Shown: positions 1-5,888 of the stretch, one piece after another
Layout: each line of letters starts with the position of its first letter
How positions within the stretch are numbered: the first letter of the stretch is position 1
Source: Syntrophaceae bacterium
GTDB lineage: Bacteria > Desulfobacterota > Desulfomonilia > Desulfomonilales > Desulfomonilaceae
Direction: 5' to 3'
DNA length: 5,888 nt
NCBI GenBank assembly: GCA_014874425.1
Contig: JACWAG010000362.1
Coordinates: 1-5,888 of the forward strand
Made by a program: the position numbers and the translations under genes
Notes under the pieces: generated by a model
The model's database searches: none
What the model was told of the DNA's origin: nothing
Seen by the model: the letters and a program-made list of their open reading frames with translations, nothing else

Positions 1-1
1 G

Positions 2-3000
2 ATCAGACTTATAGCAACTAATAAATGCTCAATTAACTCCATGGCGGCAGTAACATTTACAAGGAAAGCAGCCTCTGAACTGCGTTCACGGTTTCAGGTT
101 GGGTTAGAGAAAGAACTTAAAAACAGTAGTTACCCTTCTCGAAAAGACATGGAGAAGGCCGTTGCGAATATCGATTCATGTTTCATAGGGACAATACATT
201 CATTTTGTAGTCGACTCTTAAGGGAACGCCCTGTAGAAGCGATGGTGAACATTGACTTTCGTGAGATTGACGAATCAGAAGATAGCGACTTGCTTGATGA
301 AGCATGGAAGCGCCATGTTTCAAAGCTTTACGCTTCCAATCATCCTGTCCTCGCAGAATTGGAGGATTTGGGGTTGGAGATAGAAGACCTCCACGAAGGT
401 TTCAAATCGCGAGTTGCTCATCCTGATGTCGATGAATGGCCATGTGAAAGGACACCAGCGCCAGATATTGAACTTGTACGAAACGCTCTGGACGACTTCC
501 TGGGACCTCTTCACCCTATTATTGGCGAGTTTCCATCAAGCTGTGGAAGTGACAAACTCATTCCTCAATTGCAAAAAATCAGCCGGATGTTTCGTCAGGC
601 CTTGCCAACTAACAAATTACACGAGCTATTCGGAATTCTTGAGGATATAAAAGCCAATCTGAAGCCTGTCAAGAAACATTGGCCAGGCGGCGCTAAACAG
701 GCTGAAGATATATATGAGCAATGGAACAGGTTTAGATCAGATTTCGCTGAACCTATGACCCAAAAGTGGCGGGAACACAGGTACAGGACAGTTATGAGAG
801 CAATTGCGGGAGCAATAGAAACTTATGATGAAATTCGGCGAGTACAGGGCAAGCTAAATTTTCAGGACCTTCTCATGAAGGCCGCAGGGCTCCTCAGGGA
901 TAAGCCGATTATCAGAAAGCACTTTCGGAAGAAATTCTCTCATATACTGGTCGATGAATTTCAGGACACCGATCCTATTCAAGCCGAAGTGATCATGCTA
1001 CTGGCAGCGGACAGCATCTATGAAACAGACTGGAAAAAATGCAAACCAAGGCCCGGAAGGCTTTTTGTCGTAGGAGACCCCAAACAATCGATATATCGGT
1101 TCCGACGAGCGGATATTGTAACTTATAACCAGGTTAAATCGATAATTGAGCAAAATTCTGGAAGAATAGTTAGCCTTGCTACCAACTTTAGATCTTCCGC
1201 GAAACTGATTGATTGGATCAATTTATGCTTTGAAAACGAGTTTTCCAGGCATTCTGAGGAAAGTTCGCCGAATTATGTTCCACTTCTCAAAAAGATCCCG
1301 TCCGCAGATGATGATGACGCCCCTTTTGTTCAGCGATTGCCCATTCTCGGTGAGCTATCTAAAAGTAGCCAAATAACTGATTTTGAAGCTGAAGTAATCG
1401 CAAAAACCATTGCCAATCTTCTGGAACTGTCAACAAAAGAAACGCAGGTCGCAGTTTCCCAAACTGCGCCTAAAAATGGATTTCAACCACAAGATTTCAT
1501 GATACTGACATATCGGATGGCTAACCTTTCGGTTTATGCTGACAAACTGTCAAAGTATGGCATTCCTCACTCGGTCACTGGAGGAAGCTCCATGAATCAG
1601 GTTCGGGAACTTAAACTCCTCTACATTTGCCTTCGTGCGATTCTGGAACCTCAAAATCCTGTTTCTCTGGTAGCCGCCCTTCGCAGCGAAGCTTTTGGCT
1701 TCAGTGATGTTGGTCTATACGAGTTTAAGAGGCACGGCGGGCTGTTCGATTACCATAGTGTGATTCCTGCGGAACTCTCTCCTGAAGTGAATCGAATGTT
1801 CCACGACACATTTTCGCGTTTCCGCTCCTACGAAATCAAACTAAGACACGGTAATATCATTTCAGGGATCGAACATATGATCTCCGATTTGGGATTGGCG
1901 GCGATGTGCGCAGCCCGACCCGGAGGAAACGCTAACTCAGGCAGCCTTTTTAAAGCGATAGATTTGATCCGGAAGCGCCTCGAAGAAGCATGGTCCATTT
2001 ACCATGTGCTGGAGTACCTTGGGAAAATCGTTAATTCGGAAGAAAAACATGACGCTGTTCCAGCAAAACCTGACCCGAATCCTGTGGTTCGTGTAATGAA
2101 TTTGCACAAGGCCAAAGGACTTGAAGCCAGGATTGTGTTTCTAGCCGACCCGAGTGGGAGACAAGACCATTCTCCAACGATAAGAATAGACCGGTCCGGT
2201 CCTAGGAGCTTTGGATATCTTTTGATAGATCAACTCTTGCCAGGCGGGTTCCAAAAAAAGGTCCTGGCTCAGCCCCTCAATTGGCAAAGGCATGAATCCA
2301 TCGAGGGAAAGTTTAAGGCCGCAGAAGATTTGAGACTATTGTACGTGGCCGCCACCAGAGCTGGTGAGCAAGTCATTATTTCAATCCCCCCAGAAAAAAG
2401 AAAGAACAAAAACCCGTGGGCGTTCTTTGAGCCTTACATGAAAGACGCACCTGACCTTCCAACCCCATTGACAACATCCATGCGTCAAAAGGAAACGCTA
2501 ATATTGACCTCCGAAGATGTTACAAATGCAAAATCGATGATACGACAGCGATGGATCAATGCGATCACGCCGACCTACTCGTCCACAGCGGCAAAATCGG
2601 TGGCCCTCGGATCATATGCTGTCGAGGTCACGGACGTTGACGATGAAACTTTATTCACCCGGGGTGAAGCAATTCACATTGCTCTCGAACACATGATGAA
2701 AAGCCTTCAATTTCCGGTTAGACAGGCCGTGATGGCGGCGCTCGCACACAGGGATCTTTCAGAATCCATCCTGAGCGAGACAATTGAGATCGCGGAGAAA
2801 GTCCATGGCGCGCCAATATGGAGCAGGGCGGCGTCCTCCTCGGCCAGATATGTCGAGGTCCCGTTTAGCGCCTACTCTCAAGATGAACAGGCGCCAACGG
2901 AAGCTACAGTAATGAGGGGGGTTATAGACCTGGTATTTCGAGAGCCAGATGGATGGGTGATAGTAGATTACAAGACGGATAAAGCCGCAAAACAAAATCA

Positions 3001-3130
3001 GGACAAGCTTACCCAGCTATATGAACCTCAACTGAAGCATTACGTTCAAGCATGGCGACAAATGACTGGCGAGCCGGTAAAAGAAGCAGGCTTTTTTTTC
3101 ACTGAGACCCAATCCTATGTAACCATTTGA
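2..3130 (+). CDS. UvrD-family helicase/PD-(D/E)XK nuclease, AddA/RecB-like (5' end outside window)
   Basis: ATP-driven 3'-5' DNA helicase fused to a nuclease, as in the AddA subunit of AddAB or RecB of RecBCD, which process double-strand breaks for RecA. Residues are numbered from the ATG at 41. Visible helicase motifs: Ia VTFTRKAASELR at residues 4-15; Ic GTIHSFC near 50; II DEFQDT at 305-310; III GDPKQSIYRFR from 345; IV TNFRSS from 381; V LHKAKGLE with His689; VI LLYVAATRA with Arg773. The C-terminal nuclease shows RGEAIH (His879), GVID (Asp963), VDYKTD (Asp976, Lys978) and QxxxY (Gln997-Tyr1001), so it looks active. The ATG at 41 is not the true start: the frame is open to the left edge, and motif Ia would sit at the N-terminus with no Walker A, which should lie a few dozen residues upstream. 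AddA fits the size, but motif III (GDPKQ) also resembles RecB; an addB or recC neighbour would decide. The gene converges on the SGNH gene. Confidence 0.93.
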   Translation: MRLIATNKCSINSMAAVTFTRKAASELRSRFQVGLEKELKNSSYPSRKDMEKAVANIDSCFIGTIHSFCSRLLRERPVEAMVNIDFREIDESEDSDLLDEAWKRHVSKLYASNHPVLAELEDLGLEIEDLHEGFKSRVAHPDVDEWPCERTPAPDIELVRNALDDFLGPLHPIIGEFPSSCGSDKLIPQLQKISRMFRQALPTNKLHELFGILEDIKANLKPVKKHWPGGAKQAEDIYEQWNRFRSDFAEPMTQKWREHRYRTVMRAIAGAIETYDEIRRVQGKLNFQDLLMKAAGLLRDKPIIRKHFRKKFSHILVDEFQDTDPIQAEVIMLLAADSIYETDWKKCKPRPGRLFVVGDPKQSIYRFRRADIVTYNQVKSIIEQNSGRIVSLATNFRSSAKLIDWINLCFENEFSRHSEESSPNYVPLLKKIPSADDDDAPFVQRLPILGELSKSSQITDFEAEVIAKTIANLLELSTKETQVAVSQTAPKNGFQPQDFMILTYRMANLSVYADKLSKYGIPHSVTGGSSMNQVRELKLLYICLRAILEPQNPVSLVAALRSEAFGFSDVGLYEFKRHGGLFDYHSVIPAELSPEVNRMFHDTFSRFRSYEIKLRHGNIISGIEHMISDLGLAAMCAARPGGNANSGSLFKAIDLIRKRLEEAWSIYHVLEYLGKIVNSEEKHDAVPAKPDPNPVVRVMNLHKAKGLEARIVFLADPSGRQDHSPTIRIDRSGPRSFGYLLIDQLLPGGFQKKVLAQPLNWQRHESIEGKFKAAEDLRLLYVAATRAGEQVIISIPPEKRKNKNPWAFFEPYMKDAPDLPTPLTTSMRQKETLILTSEDVTNAKSMIRQRWINAITPTYSSTAAKSVALGSYAVEVTDVDDETLFTRGEAIHIALEHMMKSLQFPVRQAVMAALAHRDLSESILSETIEIAEKVHGAPIWSRAASSSARYVEVPFSAYSQDEQAPTEATVMRGVIDLVFREPDGWVIVDYKTDKAAKQNQDKLTQLYEPQLKHYVQAWRQMTGEPVKEAGFFFTETQSYVTI

Positions 3131-3132
3131 GC

Positions 3133-3159
3133 GGACTTGGGCATTGGAGTCCCAAGTCC
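3133..3159. terminator. Inverted repeat between convergent genes, possible bidirectional terminator
   Basis: A perfect 9-bp inverted repeat (GGACTTGGG at 3133-3141, CCCAAGTCC at 3151-3159) flanks a 9-nt loop. It starts 2 nt after the helicase stop codon and lies 24 nt beyond the SGNH stop codon on the other strand. Position and strong stem suggest transcription termination from both sides. Neither strand has a run of T after the stem, so it is not a canonical intrinsic terminator; it may act with Rho or only protect 3' ends. Confidence 0.5.
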
Positions 3160-3183
3160 AAATTCGTCAAGACACGTAAAATA

Positions 3184-4917
3184 TTATCTGAAAACGCTTA
3201 GTTGACGTAAATAGATTTCCTTGTCTGGCGCCTCCTGCGTATATCTCAAGTACCTCGCCGGGGATTCTTTATCCGCATAATATTCAAACCCAGGCCATTG
3301 ATCATACTTGTCGGTTTTGGCGCCATCAACGGTCAGCCAGTTCTTCCAATTCAGACCATCTTTGGAAATATCTATCTTCCAGTCTTTGGGGACTGTATCT
3401 TCATTTCCCCATACAATCCTAAGCCTTGAAATTGGAACAACATTTTCCAGGTCCAATATTACTCCAGACTTATTCCCAGCCGGGACCTCTAGCCCCTTTG
3501 GACCCGGATAACCCTTCAGGATGTCCAGACCATCATCACGAGCTTTGTCATTGACCAGCGCTTTTGCCTCTTTCGAATAATCGATAAAATAGGAATCGGG
3601 TGGGTTTTGCAGTTTGTTAGATTCGCTCAGGGGCAAATGAAAAACCCGCTGCTTCACTTCATCTACAAGGGCTTTCGCGATCACATAATTTGCGCCATTT
3701 GTGACGTGACACCAATCAGTGAAAACCCACTCATGTGTATTATCAAAGATTCCAGTCAGGTCAACAACCTCAAAATTGCTTTCTTTGGCCCGTTTTTTGA
3801 TCTGGTCCACGAGTTCATCGTAAGTCTTACGGGAATCGTAGAAGCCAATCTTTTCCATACCGGTAACCTTTTCGATTTCCTGCTCAATAGGGGTGCGTTC
3901 CTTTTTACAATTTCGGAACATGGGCTGAAGAGCGAACACGTGCGGAACACTATCAGATGAAAGTGTGGCGTGGTATATGGCCATTACATCCGCAACCTGA
4001 CGAATATTGTTTTTCAGACATTGCATCATTTCCGGTGTGGGGTCCTGAGGATGCGCGGCAAAACCCCTGTCTTCCATCAATATGCCAGGCCCCTCCCCTT
4101 TGTTCATCGCCAGCCATGTGAAGAAGTAAGTGTTGCGTTTCAACCATAAGGTCACGTAATTCAATAGCCCCTTTGGGCCCATGTCCATGACTTCGCTGAT
4201 TACCTCATAATACGGACCTTCGGTGAAATAATTCCAGTCCTTCAATGGCCTGGCGACCGTATGCACTTCATTTGCGCCATCCATAGAAATAACGAGATCA
4301 GGATTGTAAAGACGAAGCTTGGCCAAATAACGCATGAGGCTATTTTGATAAACATATCCCGCAACGCCCGCATTTATAACTCTAACTTTTTTGCCGTCAA
4401 TTTTTTGTCTGATATCAGGATCAGCGTTCATTAATTCCTGAATAATATGCGGAATCGTCCAACGGAAGGTAACTTCATAATTGTCACATATAGCATCCGA
4501 AGGAGGCACAGGACCTCTGCCGTAAACTACAGATCCCCCTGTCACTATCACCCGATATTCATTTTTAGGCTTCTCCGTGGGAATGTTTTCAAAATCCTTA
4601 AAACTTTCATCATTGATATATTCAAAGGAATTGCCTAGACGGGTATTCCTAACTGCCGCAAATCCTGGGGTGGGTTCGTATCCGCATTGTGGAGAGACGG
4701 TTTGGGAACTTCGTCTGGCAAGGTCCATGTCCCTGCCCTTGTAGGCTTCCCCTAGTGGTGACGCTTTGACCTTGAGGTAAGCATAGTAATCCAGTCCCGC
4801 GAGAGCCCCGAAAACAATTGCTAAGATGAAAGTTATGTATATAGTTAAAAAAGCAAGTTTTCTAAAAAAGCCTCTAGATTTCTTCTCTTCTGTGCCGCTC
4901 AATTTTCTATCCCGCAT
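3184..4917 (-). CDS. Membrane-anchored SGNH/GDSL hydrolase with C-terminal discoidin-like domain
   Basis: A 577-residue SGNH-fold serine esterase or acyltransferase. After a basic N-terminus, one hydrophobic helix (about 21-43) anchors it, with the rest probably outside the cytoplasm. Block I is VTGGSVVYG with nucleophile Ser129 (GGS in place of GDS); block II is NAGVAGY (Gly184); block III is DGANE (Asn216); block V is DWCH (Asp401, His404). The catalytic set is thus complete. Residues about 480-577 (VILDLENV, SRLRIVWG, WKIDISKDG, RYLRYT) look like an F5/8 type C (discoidin) beta-sandwich, often carbohydrate-binding. The start is fixed by a TAA directly before the ATG and by the need to keep the anchor. 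No Shine-Dalgarno is visible; a TTG at codon 6 behind GGGA is a weaker alternative. It is the last gene after the SxtJ and DUF5989 genes, in the place of the GDSL lipase sxtL in saxitoxin clusters. Its substrate is unknown; transfer to or removal from an envelope glycan is inferred. Confidence 0.85.
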   Translation of the reverse strand: MRDRKLSGTEEKKSRGFFRKLAFLTIYITFILAIVFGALAGLDYYAYLKVKASPLGEAYKGRDMDLARRSSQTVSPQCGYEPTPGFAAVRNTRLGNSFEYINDESFKDFENIPTEKPKNEYRVIVTGGSVVYGRGPVPPSDAICDNYEVTFRWTIPHIIQELMNADPDIRQKIDGKKVRVINAGVAGYVYQNSLMRYLAKLRLYNPDLVISMDGANEVHTVARPLKDWNYFTEGPYYEVISEVMDMGPKGLLNYVTLWLKRNTYFFTWLAMNKGEGPGILMEDRGFAAHPQDPTPEMMQCLKNNIRQVADVMAIYHATLSSDSVPHVFALQPMFRNCKKERTPIEQEIEKVTGMEKIGFYDSRKTYDELVDQIKKRAKESNFEVVDLTGIFDNTHEWVFTDWCHVTNGANYVIAKALVDEVKQRVFHLPLSESNKLQNPPDSYFIDYSKEAKALVNDKARDDGLDILKGYPGPKGLEVPAGNKSGVILDLENVVPISRLRIVWGNEDTVPKDWKIDISKDGLNWKNWLTVDGAKTDKYDQWPGFEYYADKESPARYLRYTQEAPDKEIYLRQLSVFR

Positions 4918-4934
4918 TTAAATAAGATATTTTC

Positions 4935-4979
4935 GAGGCGTTCTCGGAAACTTAAAAGAGAGAGAATCCGGAACGCCTC
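4935..4979 (-). promoter_or_regulatory. Stem-loop just upstream of the SGNH gene
   Basis: GAGGCGTTC at 4935-4943 pairs perfectly with GAACGCCTC at 4971-4979. After a T-G wobble and one bulged base, three further pairs (4946-4948 with 4967-4969) extend the stem, leaving a loop of about 18 nt. In the - strand transcript the stem ends 17 nt before the SGNH ATG, and the bases between are A/T-rich with no Shine-Dalgarno. No T-run follows on either strand, so a simple terminator is unlikely. It could control translation of the SGNH gene or be an RNA-processing or stability element within the operon. Confidence 0.45.
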
Positions 4980-5068
4980 TTATGCTAAGCCCCCGAATAT
5001 AGAGCAATTAACATGCAAGTTATGATTCAGCCGCTATACATCGGGTATATTTATCGCCATCACACCTT

Positions 5069-5221
5069 TTAGAAAAGAGTGTAAATGAAAGGCGCCGCTG
5101 CCGGCGAAAGGGAGGCGAGAATTATAAATCCCGAAAGAATTACCAGGACTATTAAGATAGGAGCAAGCCAGAATTTCTTCCTGACCTTCATAAAATCCCA
5201 AAATTCTTTTATCAACGACAT
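5069..5221 (-). CDS. DUF5989 family membrane microprotein (SxtK-like) with C-terminal FxYxxF
   Basis: A 50-residue protein recognised as DUF5989 from its opening MSLIKEFWDF, the basic VRKK stretch, one hydrophobic helix (about 18-38) and the ending APFIYTLF. Basic residues before the helix predict N-terminus in, C-terminus out. The family has no assigned function that I know of. The last six residues, Phe45-Ile-Tyr47-Thr-Leu-Phe50, have the form F-x-Y-x-x-F, like the C-terminal tyrosine hexapeptide of DltX, which carries an acyl group between an MBOAT channel and an SGNH transferase. The start is chosen at 5221 because an AAGGAGG lies 8 nt upstream; a longer frame from 5260 adds 13 residues that would swallow this ribosome binding site. 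It lies between the SxtJ and SGNH genes. An acyl or carbamoyl shuttle role is inference; a small scaffold subunit is the alternative. Confidence 0.85.
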   Translation of the reverse strand: MSLIKEFWDFMKVRKKFWLAPILIVLVILSGFIILASLSPAAAPFIYTLF

Positions 5222-5229
5222 GATTATTT

Positions 5230-5236
5230 CCTCCTT
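5230..5236 (-). promoter_or_regulatory. Strong Shine-Dalgarno of the DUF5989 gene
   Basis: The - strand reads AAGGAGG, 8 nt before the ATG at 5221. It decides between the 50-residue and 63-residue versions of this protein, and is much stronger than anything upstream of the two flanking genes, suggesting that the microprotein is made in larger amounts. Confidence 0.85.
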
Positions 5237-5328
5237 AACTCTCTCACAAGAAACGGTCAATTTTTACTAGAACAGTGGTCGTCCCATATTCGACTCGAAC
5301 AGTATTTTTATCACATGTCAAAAACAAA

Positions 5329-5769
5329 TTAAAACTGCTTCTCATATCTCTCGACACTGTTGTCTTCAGCGGGTTCCCTTTTTTGCCAATAGGATGTTCC
5401 ATTGGGATCGAGCTTTCTGTCCATTGGGTCTTTGCCGAATATTCTCATCAATGCGCCCGTTGGGGCCATTACAATAAAAAATATGAATGTTAGCAACACC
5501 CTGGACACAAAATAACCAATCACGATCGAAAACGATACCCATAACGAATATATTCTTCTAAACAGGGGCGGAATAAAGCGTGCAATGAACAGGATCAGTC
5601 CAACCGCAATCCATATGTATCCGTTAAAAGACCCTTTCCAGTAAAGAAGGTGGGCGCCGATCGCAACCGGTAACACCAGAAACAACAGCGCTAGTACATT
5701 CAGGTCCTTTTTGGTGGGCTCACGATAAGCCGCCTTGATTTCATCTTTAATTTCTTTGATTATGCTCAT
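5329..5769 (-). CDS. SxtJ family membrane protein
   Basis: A 146-residue protein with a charged cytoplasmic-type N-terminus, three hydrophobic segments (about 24-43, 50-68 and 76-102) and a polar C-terminal tail. I recognise the SxtJ family by the C-terminal part: APTGALMR right after the last helix (PTG at 103-105), GKDP at 112-115, the RKLDP stretch and SYW at 126-128. The family is named after a gene of unknown function next to the carbamoyltransferase gene sxtI in saxitoxin clusters; members also occur widely beside carbamoyltransferases in bacteria that make no such toxin. The gene starts 52 nt after the carbamoyltransferase stop and is followed by DUF5989 after 107 nt. The ribosome binding site is weak (GAGG 12 nt from the ATG, or GAGAA closer). 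The role is unknown; a membrane partner or conduit for the neighbouring enzymes is inferred from context. Confidence 0.85.
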   Translation of the reverse strand: MSIIKEIKDEIKAAYREPTKKDLNVLALLFLVLPVAIGAHLLYWKGSFNGYIWIAVGLILFIARFIPPLFRRIYSLWVSFSIVIGYFVSRVLLTFIFFIVMAPTGALMRIFGKDPMDRKLDPNGTSYWQKREPAEDNSVERYEKQF

Positions 5770-5821
5770 CTATTCTCAATACCTCGTCCGAAATGACTTT
5801 CATTAAGACGACCGGTGACCA

Positions 5822-5888
5822 CTAATCAAGCTCATACTGGGAGCGCCAGTCAGCGTCATCTTTCAATTGGGATTGTGACTTTTTGTCC
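5822..5888 (-). CDS. C-terminal end of a probable NodU/CmcH-type carbamoyltransferase (partial)
   Basis: Only the last 21 codons and the TAG stop lie inside the window; the gene enters from the right edge. The visible end, DDADWRSQYELD, resembles the usual C-terminus of NodU/CmcH/SxtI-type O-carbamoyltransferases (a charged stretch, then W-R/K-x-x-(F/Y)-x-L-D). These use carbamoyl phosphate and ATP to make carbamoyl-adenylate and then carbamoylate a hydroxyl group. The frame is chosen because it is open to the window edge with a typical ending, and because such a gene is expected directly before SxtJ and DUF5989. The peptide is too short for certainty; the support comes equally from context. 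Confidence 0.6.
   Translation of the reverse strand, partial: DKKSQSQLKDDADWRSQYELD

Noticed and set aside
2759..2995. Open frame on the - strand inside the helicase gene
   Set aside because: It lies opposite the nuclease motifs of the helicase and has no features of its own.
3308..3960. Open frames on the + strand opposite the SGNH gene
   Set aside because: They overlap a clearly coding region with recognisable domains, lack ribosome binding sites and resemble no known family.
5025..5053. Possible 8-codon leader peptide (MAINIPDV) on the - strand after DUF5989
   Set aside because: Only a weak AAGG precedes it, and there is no attenuator-like arrangement or run of regulatory codons; it is likely chance.
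5061..5082. Small hairpin over the DUF5989 stop codon (ACAC-C-TTT paired with AAA-G-A-GTGT) as a terminator
   Set aside because: The stem is A/T-rich with a bulge and a tiny loop, and no T-run follows in the - strand transcript.
5222..5260. Longer 63-residue version of the DUF5989 protein starting at 5260
   Set aside because: The extra 13 residues cover the AAGGAGG at 5230-5236, and the family begins at MSLIKEF; the start at 5221 explains both.
5316..5321. Perfect TTGACA (- strand) as the -35 box of a promoter for DUF5989
   Set aside because: No acceptable -10 hexamer lies 16-18 nt further on, so a single box is not enough.

Overview
The window comes from a bacterium of moderate GC content (somewhat under 50% by eye). 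An AddA/RecB-type recombination nuclease and membrane-anchored envelope enzymes fit a Gram-negative. Desulfobacterota or a related lineage is my guess from the style of the proteins, but nothing here fixes the taxonomy.

Layout. From the left edge to 3130 (+ strand) runs the 5'-truncated gene of a large UvrD-fold helicase fused to a PD-(D/E)XK nuclease (AddA/RecB-like, double-strand break processing). It meets the next gene tail to tail across a 53-bp gap that holds a perfect 9-bp inverted repeat. Everything to the right lies on the - strand and reads, in transcription order from the right edge: the last 21 codons of a probable NodU/CmcH-type carbamoyltransferase (5888-5822), a three-helix SxtJ-family membrane protein (5769-5329), a 50-residue single-helix DUF5989 microprotein (5221-5069), and a membrane-anchored SGNH/GDSL hydrolase with a C-terminal discoidin-like domain (4917-3184).

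How the genes may work together. The - strand order matches, from memory, sxtI-sxtJ-sxtK-sxtL of cyanobacterial saxitoxin clusters (carbamoyltransferase, two small unknown membrane proteins, GDSL lipase), but nothing else visible here suggests a toxin pathway. The main observation is that the DUF5989 microprotein ends in F-x-Y-x-x-F at its extreme C-terminus, predicted to face outward. This is the form of the C-terminal tyrosine hexapeptide that carries an acyl group in DltX-type polymer acylation and hands it to a membrane-anchored SGNH serine transferase (DltD). An SGNH protein with a visible Ser129/Asp401/His404 triad and an N-terminal anchor is the next gene. I therefore propose that the module is an envelope modification relay: cytosolic carbamoyl (or acyl) activation, passage through the membrane involving SxtJ, loading on the DUF5989 tyrosine, then transfer by the SGNH protein. 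The family assignments are well supported; the relay is a hypothesis.

No tRNA, rRNA, CRISPR array, insertion sequence or phage gene was seen. No gap between genes exceeds about 150 bp.
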